Assembly (NCBI GenBank): GCA_043738425.1
Contig: JAYUGJ010000128.1
Location: forward strand, 1-45,818
DNA: 45,818 nt
From: PBB1 sp043738425
GTDB taxonomy: Bacteria > Pseudomonadota > Gammaproteobacteria > Burkholderiales > Burkholderiaceae_C
Reading direction: 5' to 3'
In this document: piece by piece, positions 16,589-25,541 of the stretch
How positions within the stretch are numbered: position 1 is the first letter of the stretch
How the letters are laid out: every line of letters starts with the position of its first letter
Translations under genes and position numbers: made by a program
The notes under the pieces: generated by a model
Told to the model about the DNA's origin: nothing
Databases searched by the model: none
Seen by the model: only the letters and a program-made list of their open reading frames with translations

Positions 16589-18996
16589 CACCCATCCCCA
16601 CCCGGCGCATGCCGCTGCGAAGCTTGACCGCGATGGCCGTGCTGGCGCTTGCCAGCGCTTGCAGCAGCAAAGTCGATCGGCTGGAGTCCGGGCTGAAAAA
16701 AGGTGCCGACTACGTACGCGCAGCCGACTGGGACAAAGCCAACATCGAAGTGCGCAACGTGCTGCAAATCGATCCGAAAAACGCGCAGGCGTACTTCATT
16801 GCGGGGCAAATTGCCGAAGCCAGGCGCGAGGTGCAACGCGCATACGGCAGCTACCTGAAAGCGGTCGAACTGAAGCCCGACCACCACGAAGCCCATGTCG
16901 GGCTGGCGCGCATTTACCTGTTGGCCAATGAGGTCGACAAGGCCGACAAGGCGGTCGCCGCGGTGCTTTCGGCCGACCCGAAACATACCGGCGCACGCAC
17001 CATCCAGGCTGCGCTGCTGGCACGCAAAAACGAGGTGCCCGCAGCGATCGCACAGGCCAAGTCGCTGCTGGCCGAACTGGGCAGCGCTGCACCGGTAGAC
17101 ACCAGCATGTTGCTGGCCGGCTTGTACGCCAGCCAAGGCCGCGGTGCCGAAGCGCTGACGGTGGTTGAAAGCGCGCTGAAAAACACGCCGAGCAATGTGA
17201 GCTTGCTGCAAGTCGCGGCGCAAATTGCGGGCAGCACTGCCGACCCGGTGATGCAGCAAAAAGCACTCGGCTTTTTCAAAGCCGCAACCGAACAAGCGCC
17301 GAAAAACATCGATCTGTGGAATGGCTGGGCACTGCACCACACCCTCCGCAATGAACTCGATGCGGCCGAAGGCGTGCTGCGCCAGTCGATTGCGTCGCAG
17401 CCAGACGACAGCCAGCGCACGCTCGCACTGCTCGACTTTTTGTCGGCACGGCGCGGACCCGAGTCGGCCGACAAAGCGTTCGCATTGGCGATTGCTGCAA
17501 AGCCCAAAGACACCGCGCTGCGCTTCGGTCTGGCCAACCTGTACCGCGCCACCAACCGGCCCGCACAGGCGCGCCAAGCGCTGCAAGACATCGTCGACCT
17601 GGCACCTGACGCACCCGCCGCACTGACCGCACGCAACCAGTTGGCGGCCGACCGCTTGGCCAACGGCAAGGTGAGTGAAGCCAAAACGCTGGTTGCCGCG
17701 GTGTTGAAAACCAGCCCGCGCGACAACGCGGCGTTGTTGATGCGGGGGCGCATGTTGCTGGCCGACGGCGATGCGCGCAACGCCATCATCGACTTGCGCG
17801 CAGTCGCGAAAGACCAACCCGGCTCGCCCGAAGTGATGGGCCTGCTGGCGCAGGCGCACCGCAAAGCCGGCGAGCCGCAACTGGCGCGCGAGGTGCTGTC
17901 CGATGCGGTGAAGTTCAAACCCGACAACGCCGAACTGCGCCTGCTGCTGGCCGCCGACATGGCCGACGCGAAGGAATACCAAGCTGCCTATTCCGAGATA
18001 GACAGCGCTGTCAAAGCCGCACCCCAAAACCTGCGTGCGTACGACATGAAAGCGCAGCTCGCGCTGGCGCAAAAAGACAGCGCATCGGCCGAAAAAACCT
18101 ACGCCGCACTGAAGACCCAATTCCCGCAAGAGCCGACCGGTTTTCTGAAGCTCGGCCAGTTGTACGCCGACCAGAAAAAATACGACCTGGCGCTGAAAGA
18201 GTACGACGCCGCCAGCCGCCTGGTGCCTGCCGCGCCCGGCCCGCTGTTGTCGGCGGTTGGCGTGTTGATTGCGCAGCGCAAGTTCGACGACGCCGGCGCG
18301 CGCATCGATGCGCTGATGAAGCGTGAGCCGAAAAACGTGTTGCCGTACCAATTGCGCGGCGATGTGGCAGTGGCCCGCGGCGACCTGCCGCAAGCCGATG
18401 CGGCTTACCGCAAGATGGTCGAATTCGCGCCTACCGTGGCCGCCGGCTACACCAGCCTGGCGCGCGTGAAGGCGCTGCGCAACCAGCTTGCCGATGCGGT
18501 GGCAGTCATCGAGGAAGGCGAAAAAGCCATCCCCGGCAACGCCAGCTTGCCGGCCACCCGCGCCGAATGGCTGACACGCGCAGGTCGCCAGGATGAAGCG
18601 ATTGCGTTGTACGAAAAGCTGCTGAAAGCCAACCCCGACGACGACGGCTACGCCAACAACCTGGCCTACCTGCTGACCGAATCGAAGGGCGACCGGGCCA
18701 GCCTGGAACGCGCGCTGACGCTCGTCAGCCGTTTCAAAGAATCGAATAACGCGGGCTACCTCGACAGCCTGGGTTGGCTGCACTACAAGCTCGGCCAATA
18801 CGCCGATGCGGTGCCGGTGCTCGAACGCGCGGTCGAACGCTCGCCCACCGCGCCGTTGCTGCAATTGCATCTCGGCCTGGCGCTGCATAAAAAGGGCGAC
18901 ACCGCGCGAGCGCAAGACTTCCTGAAAAAAGCGGTAGCCAGCAAAACCACGCTGCCGAACTTGGACGAGGCCCGGTTGCTGGTCGCACAAAAGTAA
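16585..18996 (+). CDS. prsT: PEP-CTERM/exosortase-system TPR-repeat lipoprotein (PrsT-like)
   Basis: This 803-residue lipoprotein has a signal peptide ending in the lipobox ASAC (Cys26). Tetratricopeptide-like repeats then run over almost its whole length, from the first at about 34-100 to the last at about 730-790. Length, start and repeat layout match the PEP-CTERM-system TPR lipoprotein family found with exosortase and exopolysaccharide genes. It probably acts as a periplasmic or outer-membrane scaffold, though its biochemical role is unproven. Start overlaps the fcl stop by ATGA, making xrtD, fcl and this gene one coupled operon. A 7-bp inverted repeat (19036-19060) lies beyond the stop but lacks a T-tract. 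Confidence 0.88.
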   Translation: MTPIPTRRMPLRSLTAMAVLALASACSSKVDRLESGLKKGADYVRAADWDKANIEVRNVLQIDPKNAQAYFIAGQIAEARREVQRAYGSYLKAVELKPDHHEAHVGLARIYLLANEVDKADKAVAAVLSADPKHTGARTIQAALLARKNEVPAAIAQAKSLLAELGSAAPVDTSMLLAGLYASQGRGAEALTVVESALKNTPSNVSLLQVAAQIAGSTADPVMQQKALGFFKAATEQAPKNIDLWNGWALHHTLRNELDAAEGVLRQSIASQPDDSQRTLALLDFLSARRGPESADKAFALAIAAKPKDTALRFGLANLYRATNRPAQARQALQDIVDLAPDAPAALTARNQLAADRLANGKVSEAKTLVAAVLKTSPRDNAALLMRGRMLLADGDARNAIIDLRAVAKDQPGSPEVMGLLAQAHRKAGEPQLAREVLSDAVKFKPDNAELRLLLAADMADAKEYQAAYSEIDSAVKAAPQNLRAYDMKAQLALAQKDSASAEKTYAALKTQFPQEPTGFLKLGQLYADQKKYDLALKEYDAASRLVPAAPGPLLSAVGVLIAQRKFDDAGARIDALMKREPKNVLPYQLRGDVAVARGDLPQADAAYRKMVEFAPTVAAGYTSLARVKALRNQLADAVAVIEEGEKAIPGNASLPATRAEWLTRAGRQDEAIALYEKLLKANPDDDGYANNLAYLLTESKGDRASLERALTLVSRFKESNNAGYLDSLGWLHYKLGQYADAVPVLERAVERSPTAPLLQLHLGLALHKKGDTARAQDFLKKAVASKTTLPNLDEARLLVAQK

Positions 18997-19035
18997 CCAC
19001 AAGAAGTAAGCGCTACAGGGGTTGCAGCCTGCCGC

Positions 19036-19060
19036 TCGACGCTGAGTGATTCGGCGTCGA
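19036..19060 (+). terminator. Possible stem-loop after the exosortase operon
   Basis: TCGACGC pairs with GCGTCGA around an 11-base loop, 40 bases past the stop of the TPR gene. No run of T follows, so intrinsic termination is doubtful. Confidence 0.3.
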
Positions 19061-19115
19061 CCACAAAGCGCGGTGTGAAAAAGGCGTTGCTCGAACGCCA
19101 TCTTTCATGCGCCGA

Positions 19116-19610
19116 TCAGCTGGGCAACCGGCGTCGTGTCATGAAAATCACCATGCCGATGGCAGCCGCCATCAGCGCCCACGCCTGCAACGCAGGCCCG
19201 TCGCTGTCGCCCCGCACCACCGCGTCAGCCGACATCACGGTGCGCGCTGGCGTGCCGACATAGGCCGCCGATCGGCCATCGAGCGCAGCCAGCTGCAAGC
19301 CGTCGAGTGATGGCGCGGATTTATGTTGCGTGACGTTCGGCTGCCTGGCATTCGGTTGAGTCGCATTCGTTTGCGTGGCATTCGGTTGCGTCGCATTTTC
19401 TAGCGTCACGTTCATTGGCCTGAAAGCGACCAGCGCATCGCGCGATTGCACGTGGTTCACCCACAAGACGATCGGCGTCGACTGCACCGCGCTCTGCTGC
19501 GCCGACGCGGCACGCCACACCGCCTGCTCCGTGGCACGCGGCGCACCACACACCAACAACGTCATCGCGGTGATGGCCAGCACGCGCACTGCGGCGGTTT
19601 TCGACTTCAC
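19116..19610 (-). CDS. Small exported protein with Asn-Ala-Thr-Gln repeats and a C-terminal membrane anchor, unknown
   Basis: This 164-residue protein matches no family I recognise. It has a signal peptide of about 26 residues (basic MKSK start, hydrophobic core, AxA-like end). About five pentapeptide repeats of the type NATQP/NATQT follow at residues 72-95, then a low-complexity Ser/Ala region. The C-terminus has one hydrophobic helix (ALQAWALMAAAIGMVIF) followed by a short basic tail (TRRRLPS). This three-part end resembles an exosortase sorting signal but lacks a PEP or VPLPA motif. The start is a GTG with GGGAG about six bases upstream. It lies convergent with the exosortase operon and divergent from the peptidase gene. 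A surface anchor role is only inferred. Confidence 0.6.
   Translation of the reverse strand: MKSKTAAVRVLAITAMTLLVCGAPRATEQAVWRAASAQQSAVQSTPIVLWVNHVQSRDALVAFRPMNVTLENATQPNATQTNATQPNARQPNVTQHKSAPSLDGLQLAALDGRSAAYVGTPARTVMSADAVVRGDSDGPALQAWALMAAAIGMVIFMTRRRLPS
19330..19390 (-). repeat. 15-bp degenerate tandem repeat encoding NATQP units
   Basis: A 15-base unit (plus-strand form GCATTCGGTTGCGTC) recurs about four times with small changes between about 19330 and 19400. It encodes the Asn-Ala-Thr-Gln-Pro repeats of the small anchored protein. Confidence 0.75.
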
Positions 19611-19746
19611 ACACGCTCCCAGGTTTTCGACCGATGAATCGTGGCGCGCTTGTGTGACGCTGTGCCCGTCGCACCACGCCGCTGCACTGGTTCTTTTGGG
19701 TCAACCGCGGGCAGGTGCCGACGTGGCCTGTTGCGGCTGTTGGTTG

Positions 19747-19774
19747 TTGGCTGGTGGCTGTTGGCTGGTGGCTC
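19747..19774. repeat. 14-bp direct repeat in a divergent intergenic region
   Basis: TTGGCTGGTGGCTG at 19747-19760 is followed at once by the near-identical TTGGCTGGTGGCTC at 19761-19774. It lies in the 206-base gap between the small anchored protein and the MtfA gene. No function can be assigned. Confidence 0.7.
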
Positions 19775-19816
19775 ACGCCTTTTGACGAGTAAGTGTTGCC
19801 CAGCGAGTGGTGACGA

Positions 19817-20740
19817 GTGTCTGGCTGCGGGTTGAAAAAACCCCCGCCGCACCCACCTCAACCGTTCATCGAATTTCACGCGCTGCGGCGCTTTGTTGTG
19901 GCCCCAACGCTTTTGGCAATTGCCACGCTGCTGCTGATCGTCTGGCTGCTGCGTGATGCGCTGTTCACTGAATGGCGGCGTGCCCGTGTGCAGCGGCAGC
20001 CGTTTCCCGAGGCCTGGCGGCGCATCCTGCGCCAACGGGTTCCGTACCTGCGCGGCATGCCGGCCGATTTACAGCTGCAACTAAAAAAACACATGCAGGT
20101 TTTTCTGGCCGAAAAACCGTTCATCGGATGCGGCGGCTTGGTGGTCACCGACGAGATGCGGGTGACGATTGCGGCGCAGGCGTGTTTGCTGTTGCTGAAC
20201 CAACACGTGCACGCGCTGGGTCGCCACCGCAGCGACTATTTCCCGACGCTGCGTCAGGTGCTCGTGTATCCGCATGCGTTCATCGTCGACCGCGCGCACA
20301 CCGACGGTGCCGGCGTGTTGCAAGACCAGCGCCGTGTGCTGTCCGGTGAATCCTGGGCGCAGGGCCAGGTCATCTTGTCGTGGCACGACACGCTGGAAGG
20401 CGCGGCCGCGCCATACGACGGTGCCAATGTCGTGATCCACGAATTCGCCCACCAACTTGACCAGGACCACGGCGTGGCGAATGGCGCGCCACGGCTGCCC
20501 AGCAAGGCGCGCCAGGCGCGATGGGCACAGGTGCTGGCACGCGAATTCGCGGTGTTGCAGCAACGCGCTGCGGCCGGCCTGCCCTCGCTGCTCAGCGATT
20601 ACGGTGCCACCGATCCGGCCGAATTTTTTGCGGTGGCGAGCGAAGTTTTTTTTGAACAACCCGCGCAACTCGCCGGCGAGCATGCGGCGCTGTACGCCGA
20701 GCTGAGCCGGTTTTACGGCGTCGACCCGCTTGCCTGGTGA
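19817..20740 (+). CDS. mtfA: MtfA-type zinc metallopeptidase (M90)
   Basis: This 307-residue protein has the zinc-binding HEFAH motif (His208, Glu209, His212), followed by LDQDHG as in the MtfA family. The family's C-terminal acidic stretch YGATDPAEFFAVASEVFFE contributes the third zinc ligand. Escherichia coli MtfA (265 residues) binds the glucose repressor Mlc and is a peptidase. Here an extra N-terminal hydrophobic helix at about 26-46 would tether the enzyme to the membrane. The start used is a GTG, and no ATG exists between it and the conserved region's membrane helix. No good ribosome-binding site is visible, so the exact start is uncertain. It is not obviously part of the EPS pathway. 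A small unknown gene follows 55 bases later on the same strand. Confidence 0.88.
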   Translation: MSGCGLKKPPPHPPQPFIEFHALRRFVVAPTLLAIATLLLIVWLLRDALFTEWRRARVQRQPFPEAWRRILRQRVPYLRGMPADLQLQLKKHMQVFLAEKPFIGCGGLVVTDEMRVTIAAQACLLLLNQHVHALGRHRSDYFPTLRQVLVYPHAFIVDRAHTDGAGVLQDQRRVLSGESWAQGQVILSWHDTLEGAAAPYDGANVVIHEFAHQLDQDHGVANGAPRLPSKARQARWAQVLAREFAVLQQRAAAGLPSLLSDYGATDPAEFFAVASEVFFEQPAQLAGEHAALYAELSRFYGVDPLAW

Positions 20741-20795
20741 GTCCGCCGGGCGGCTACAGTTTCGACTCCGTCAGGCGACAAGAAAGGCCACAGTC

Positions 20796-21026
20796 ATGAA
20801 ACCCAGCCGCGTGGTACGCAATGGCCGCATCGAAGCGCCGCTGCAGGTGATCGACACCGACGGGCAATCGCATCAGCTGCCCCAGGGCGTGTGTGAAATC
20901 GAGCAGCTGGGCAGCCAAACCGCACTGCGCGTGGGCGCACCTGGTCACCTCAGCGAGGTGCGCATACCGCAGCTGCAATTCGAGAGCCTTTTCGCGGCGC
21001 GCCGGGTGGTGTTCCTGTCTTGGTGA
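20796..21026 (+). CDS. Small conserved-looking protein of unknown function
   Basis: This 76-residue soluble protein has no signal peptide or membrane segment. It looks mostly beta-stranded, with alternating hydrophobic residues, for example APLQVIDTDG and VCEIEQLG. The ATG at 20796 follows an AGAAAGG sequence about nine bases upstream, and the coding base pattern matches the neighbours, so it is likely a real gene. It may be cotranscribed with mtfA, 55 bases upstream. I do not recognise the family and assign no function. Confidence 0.55.
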   Translation: MKPSRVVRNGRIEAPLQVIDTDGQSHQLPQGVCEIEQLGSQTALRVGAPGHLSEVRIPQLQFESLFAARRVVFLSW

Positions 21027-21155
21027 GCGCCGTGGGGAAGCCGCTATGCAGCGCCACAGCTACATCACGCCAGCTGTCGCTGAACGACTCCGCCGCGTGC
21101 CGACCACCGCGCCATTGATAGCGGTTCGGTCAAACCCGTTGGTCAAAGCCACAGC

Positions 21156-22142
21156 TCAAACCCATAGCGCGGTGATGCGCGCGACCGACCAGTACGCGGC
21201 CAGGCTGCCGATTCCATAGACCGCCGCCAACCGCGCCTGCGCTGCCCAGCTGACATGGCGCAGCGCGCGCCACACCAGCCACGCAGCGGCAACCGCCATC
21301 AACTGGCCGGCTTCCACGCCCACATTGAATGTCAGCAGCGCGATCGCCAGGTGGTTGTCTGGCAACCCGATCTCTTTCAAGGCACCGGCAAAGCCCAACC
21401 CGTGCACCAGACCGAATAAAAACGCGACCACCGCGGGCCAGCGGCGGGCCAGTGTGTCGCGCTCGCGCAGCACCTCGCCAGCAACCAGCAGGATCGACAG
21501 CGCAATGGTGGCTTCGACCGGCGGCGGCCGCAGCGTCAACAGGCCCAGCGCGCTGCTGGCCAACGTCAGGCTGTGTGCCACGGTGAACGCGGTGATGGTC
21601 CACAGCAGGCGTTTGTTGAAGCCGACCAGAAACAGCAGCCCGATCACGAACGCCAAGTGGTCATAGCCGCTCAAGATGTGTTCGACACCCAGCACCGCGT
21701 AGGCCCGGGCCACATCGACCACGCCGCGTCGGTCGTCGGCCGTGCCATACAACTGCACCGATGGCCGGCTGCCGGTCAGCGTGTAGGCACGCATCTGACC
21801 GTCGAGCCAATGCACTTTGACGATGGCTGCCGAGTAGCGCTGACCGACACCGTCGATCGCCAGCGTGCCGGCCAGGCCAGCCGGGCCGCAGCGCAGCGCA
21901 CTGCCTTCAGCGCGACAGCCATCGGGCCATTGCGGCGTCAAGGTTTGGCGGCCGGTGCGGTCGTCGGTGGCCAGCCAACGCCAGCTGAAATCGCCGCGCG
22001 CGGTTTCACGCACATCCAACTCGGCGATGCTCATTTCGTGTGCACCGGCGGTGGCGGCAAGCGTCGCGCAGGCGGCGAACAGCAGCCGACACAGCCACCG
22101 CGTCGGCAGCCGGTTGATGGCGGCGTGGATCAGTGGGCACAT
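21156..22142 (-). CDS. HupE/UreJ-family membrane protein
   Basis: This 328-residue protein has a signal peptide (to about residue 34, ATAGAHE), a periplasmic beta-rich N-terminal region (35-145), and then about six transmembrane helices. The membrane part carries the family's His/Asp signatures: GVEHILSGYDHLAF (His155, Asp161, His162), TAFTVAHSLTLA (His190) and FGLVHGLGFAGAL (His247). HupE/UreJ proteins are implicated in nickel or cobalt uptake for metalloenzymes. Its ATG shares bases with the stop of the parvulin gene (ATGA), so the two are coupled; an in-frame GTG at 22145 also exists. The DUF3604 metalloenzyme gene two genes upstream is a plausible beneficiary of metal supply, but that link is inferred. 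Confidence 0.87.
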   Translation of the reverse strand: MCPLIHAAINRLPTRWLCRLLFAACATLAATAGAHEMSIAELDVRETARGDFSWRWLATDDRTGRQTLTPQWPDGCRAEGSALRCGPAGLAGTLAIDGVGQRYSAAIVKVHWLDGQMRAYTLTGSRPSVQLYGTADDRRGVVDVARAYAVLGVEHILSGYDHLAFVIGLLFLVGFNKRLLWTITAFTVAHSLTLASSALGLLTLRPPPVEATIALSILLVAGEVLRERDTLARRWPAVVAFLFGLVHGLGFAGALKEIGLPDNHLAIALLTFNVGVEAGQLMAVAAAWLVWRALRHVSWAAQARLAAVYGIGSLAAYWSVARITALWV

Positions 22143-23005
22143 CACTTCGCGGCCTCGAAAGTCACCTTGTATTTCTTGCCCATGGCGCGCACGGCCGCGG
22201 TGCGCTGTTCGGCCATCACCACATCGGTCCAGTCTTGCTGCACCACACCGCGCAGGTTGTCGAAGGCGGCGGCTTTGCCCGCAGTGGCGGCGTCGAGCCG
22301 CATGGCCCGCCAGCCGTCACGCGTCGACTGCGCGCGCCATTCGCCCACCGGCGCTTCCTGCATCGCCACGGCAAATTCAGCGCCGTAGCTTTGCACCAGG
22401 TTGTCGCGCGGGCGGCCTTTGAAGACACGCAAGCCGGCTTTCGCATCGCCTGGCGCGCCGGCGTTCAATGCGTCGGCAAACGTGCGCACTGCGGCTTCTG
22501 AGTTGTCGCCCGCCAGCACCGCTTCTTGAAAGTCGAAGCGCGGCGGCTCGTCATATTTGGCACGCCGACTTTCGAACCAATCGCGCAGTATTTTTTCGTC
22601 GACCGGCGGGCGTTTGGTGTTCGCCTCCACCAGGCTCAGCGATTTGAAAATCACGCGCTCGCGGATGGCGCTGTCACCGCGGTCGACCTGCATCGCCAAG
22701 CCTTCGCGGTACAGCACTTCGTTGTCGATCCAGCGTTCGCGCAGCGCGCGCAACTCATCGGCATTCGGTGGGCGGCCGCGCGATCCGGTAAAAATTTCGG
22801 TGGCCTCGCGGTCGACATCGGCACCCACAACGATCGACATCGGGTCGGCCTGATCGATGAACAGATAGTGGTCGATCGCGAACAGCGCGCTGCCCAACAA
22901 AACGAAGTGCAGCAGGGGCTCGCGCAGCCAATTACCAAGCGACGGTTTGGGCGCGGGTTGGGCCGTTGGTTGCAGGTCTGGCGCAGAAGAAAAAACAGAA
23001 GACAT
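22142..23005 (-). CDS. Membrane-anchored parvulin-type peptidyl-prolyl isomerase (PpiC/SurA-like)
   Basis: This 287-residue protein has a short cytoplasmic N-terminus, one membrane helix at about 31-48 (LLHFVLLGSALFAIDHYLF) and a periplasmic part. That part contains the SurA/PpiD-like helical chaperone region (NADELRALRERWIDNEVLYREGL and following). A diverged parvulin-like region (FDFQEAVLA onward to about 265) completes it. Such proteins assist folding of exported proteins. The usual parvulin histidines are not obvious, so it may act as a chaperone rather than an isomerase. The stop overlaps the HupE start; the DUF3604 gene lies upstream across a terminator hairpin. Confidence 0.8.
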   Translation of the reverse strand: MSSVFSSAPDLQPTAQPAPKPSLGNWLREPLLHFVLLGSALFAIDHYLFIDQADPMSIVVGADVDREATEIFTGSRGRPPNADELRALRERWIDNEVLYREGLAMQVDRGDSAIRERVIFKSLSLVEANTKRPPVDEKILRDWFESRRAKYDEPPRFDFQEAVLAGDNSEAAVRTFADALNAGAPGDAKAGLRVFKGRPRDNLVQSYGAEFAVAMQEAPVGEWRAQSTRDGWRAMRLDAATAGKAAAFDNLRGVVQQDWTDVVMAEQRTAAVRAMGKKYKVTFEAAK

Positions 23006-23133
23006 GGTGGATTACGGCAAGCTGCAAACGTCAGGGTTGAAACGCGAATGGGCTGCGCTGGTGGTTCAGCACGGCGCGAATGCTAGGTGTGCAACAAGTC
23101 AGCAAGAAGACGCGCTGGGGCGTGCTCGCGCAG

Positions 23134-23165
23134 AAAAAAAGCGCCGCGCGAGAACCGCGCGGCGC
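23134..23165 (-). terminator. Rho-independent terminator of the DUF3604 gene
   Basis: On the minus strand GCGCCGCGCG pairs with CGCGCGGCGC around a short loop and is followed by seven T. It lies 28 bases past the DUF3604 stop codon and before the parvulin gene. The latter therefore depends on read-through or its own promoter. Confidence 0.9.
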
Positions 23166-23192
23166 ACTGTCACGACGACTTTTGAACAGACG

Positions 23193-25541
23193 TCAATTCA
23201 CGCCGGCCACCGCACTGGAGCCGCGCACCTGGATGTAAACCGGGTTGCTGTAGAACCACAAATCAGCCCAGGCCGCCACGTCGAACGACACTGCTTTTTG
23301 TCCCGCAATCGGGTTCAACACCGTGTTGCCGGTGGTGGTCACTGCGGTGGCCATATGGCTCGGGCAGCGGTTGAACTCGGTAGGCGTTACCTCAGCAGGC
23401 GCTGGCACTGTGCAGGGAATGCGCAGGTTGCCTGCAATGGCCGCATTGGTGAACAAGTCCGGCAGCGGATTGCCACTTGCGTCGGTTTCATACGGCACGC
23501 TGGCTGGCAGGTTGGTGCCGCGCAGGCGAACGTACTGAGATGCCGTCACCGCAGGAATGCGAAACGTCATCTTCAGGAAATCGCCCGGCGCGGTGGTCCA
23601 GCCATTGACACCGGCCACTGCGTTGAAGGTTTTCACAACCGCCGCGCTGGTGTTTTTAGCAGCAACCGGCACTGCGCTCAAACCAGTGGTTTGGCCGAAG
23701 TTCGGCGACTGGTTGTCGCGGTTCAGCCAGGCCGCATTGGCAGGCCACTGACCTGAATAGTCGGCAGCCCCCGGCAATTTGTAGCCAGTCACCAAACCGC
23801 GCACCACGTCGATGTGGTCGAGCACCGGCTTGTCCAGCGGCTGATTGATACCGACTTGCAACAGCGACGGATTGTTGAAGGTGTACGGCGAGTAGCTCGC
23901 GCCCGACGGGTCGCGCACCACGATCGACACGATGACGGTGGCACCGGCGTTCACCAGCAACTTTTCACCCATGGTGGCGCAACCGACTTTGTCGATGTCG
24001 GTGTTGCTTTGGGCCGCGGCCAATGCCCAACCTTCGACCAGCGCATCGGTGCGTGCACCGGGGCGTCCTGCGTACGACTCGCAGGCAACGAACGACACCC
24101 TGTCCACCAACTGACCGCTGGCGGCAAAGGTGTTGCCGGTGCGCAAGCCATCGACGATGTTTTGCGGGTTCAGCTTGCCCGCGCCGTTGCGCACCATGGT
24201 GTAGTTGCGCTGGTACTCGCCCGGCAGAAAGTCTTGCGTTGAACGGCGATCATCGGGGCCGAAGCTGCCGCGGTTGTGCCAGTCCGAGCTGGCGAAGAAC
24301 CAGAAATTGCGGCCCTCGCCGAGCAACGCATCCCACACGCCGCCTACTTGTGCGCCGTAGACACCGGTGCCGCCGTAAGTGACGCCACCCACCGAGTCGG
24401 TCGACACGCCGTTGATGGTTTGGCGCAGGGTGCGGTACTCGCCGCGCTCTTGCGATGCGCCGTGGCCGGGCTGGGTTTCCATACCGAACGCAATGCCGGG
24501 GCCCGCGTTATTCAGATTGCGCAAATGTTCCACGTTGAAGCCGTTGTTGCCGTCCGGGTTGAACGGGCCGGCACGCTCGAGGTGGGCGGGTACGTAGTAG
24601 CTGCCGTTCGGGTGGTTTTCGGCCATCCACTTGATCGCTTCCACCGTCTTTTCGTGGCCGCGCACGCCACTGCCGACGCCAGCGGCACCTTGGGTCAGCT
24701 TTTGACCCGGGGCGCTCCAGTTCGGGTTGGCTGCGTTCAGGCTGCCGGTGACCGAGCAATTCCAGTTGTTGCCGATGTTGCTGCCGGTCGCGTTGCCGCG
24801 GCTGGTGTCGGTGTCGCCGCGGTCGAAGCAATACGACCACTGCGCCAGCGCGTTGGCGTTGCCTACCGCGGTGTAGCGGCTCACGGCAGGGTTGGTATTC
24901 GGTGCGGTAGGCAGACCGGCTGCGGTCAACGATGCAGGCAACTGGCCGGTGATCACGCCCATCGAGGTGTGCTCATGACCGGCAACCACCGATTCCAGGC
25001 CGAGGAACAACGGCTTGTTTTTCAACGTGGCGAGATATTCGATTAGCGGGTACTGAAACTCTTGCAGCGACTGCCAGCGCCACAGGTTGCGCGTCACCCC
25101 GGATCCGTTCACATCGCCTTTGACGGTGGCCACACCGATGCTTTGCGCCCAGGTGGTCGACGGGCCGGTGTAGACCGACGGATTCGGGCCGACCGGCGTG
25201 GTGAACGGCACATTGAACGGCGTGGCCCCTGACAACACCGGATAGACCGGCGTGTCGAGCGACGCGTCTTCGGTCAGCGTGCAGTTCCGGTTGCCGGTGC
25301 CGCCGTGGCCTGCCTGCACAAACCAATCCAGACCCCACGGCTCGTCGACTGATTTCTTAACCAGCTTTTGCATCGACAGCGAACCATCCGAGCAGGTGGT
25401 GTGGTTGTGGAAGTCGCCCGCCACGTACTGACCGGCGGTTTTGGCCGCTACCGCGGCGGTCGGTGCGGCGACCATGGCCGCAGCACCCAGTGCGGCGACC
25501 ACGGCCAATGCGATCGGGCTGAGGTTGAATCGAGGTTTCAT
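23193..25541 (-). CDS. DUF3604 protein, exported PHP-type metal-dependent phosphoesterase-like
   Basis: This 782-residue protein has a signal peptide of about 33 residues ending AVAAK. It then carries PHP-superfamily metal motifs in order: GDFHNHTTCSDGS (His45, His47), Asp72/His79 in LDWFVQAGH, GLES with GHEH (Glu183, His189, His191), and SSDWH (Asp420, His422). Such a site normally holds two or three divalent metals and hydrolyses phosphoesters. The DUF3604 substrate is not known. The C-terminal half is a DUF3604-specific region with many extracellular-style loops. The ATG follows a CGGAG site with seven-base spacing. It is divergent from the first VPLPA-CTERM gene across 392 bases of AT-rich DNA and is closed by a strong terminator. 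Confidence 0.88.
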   Translation of the reverse strand: MKPRFNLSPIALAVVAALGAAAMVAAPTAAVAAKTAGQYVAGDFHNHTTCSDGSLSMQKLVKKSVDEPWGLDWFVQAGHGGTGNRNCTLTEDASLDTPVYPVLSGATPFNVPFTTPVGPNPSVYTGPSTTWAQSIGVATVKGDVNGSGVTRNLWRWQSLQEFQYPLIEYLATLKNKPLFLGLESVVAGHEHTSMGVITGQLPASLTAAGLPTAPNTNPAVSRYTAVGNANALAQWSYCFDRGDTDTSRGNATGSNIGNNWNCSVTGSLNAANPNWSAPGQKLTQGAAGVGSGVRGHEKTVEAIKWMAENHPNGSYYVPAHLERAGPFNPDGNNGFNVEHLRNLNNAGPGIAFGMETQPGHGASQERGEYRTLRQTINGVSTDSVGGVTYGGTGVYGAQVGGVWDALLGEGRNFWFFASSDWHNRGSFGPDDRRSTQDFLPGEYQRNYTMVRNGAGKLNPQNIVDGLRTGNTFAASGQLVDRVSFVACESYAGRPGARTDALVEGWALAAAQSNTDIDKVGCATMGEKLLVNAGATVIVSIVVRDPSGASYSPYTFNNPSLLQVGINQPLDKPVLDHIDVVRGLVTGYKLPGAADYSGQWPANAAWLNRDNQSPNFGQTTGLSAVPVAAKNTSAAVVKTFNAVAGVNGWTTAPGDFLKMTFRIPAVTASQYVRLRGTNLPASVPYETDASGNPLPDLFTNAAIAGNLRIPCTVPAPAEVTPTEFNRCPSHMATAVTTTGNTVLNPIAGQKAVSFDVAAWADLWFYSNPVYIQVRGSSAVAGVN

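Noticed and set aside
16093..19101. 1002-residue antisense frame opposite fcl and the TPR gene
   Set aside because: Its composition (Arg/Gln/His-rich) and lack of domains mark it as a shadow of the coding strand.
21046..21219. Small plus-strand frame between the mtfA unit and HupE
   Set aside because: It runs into the HupE coding end, has no good ribosome-binding site and shows no recognisable features.
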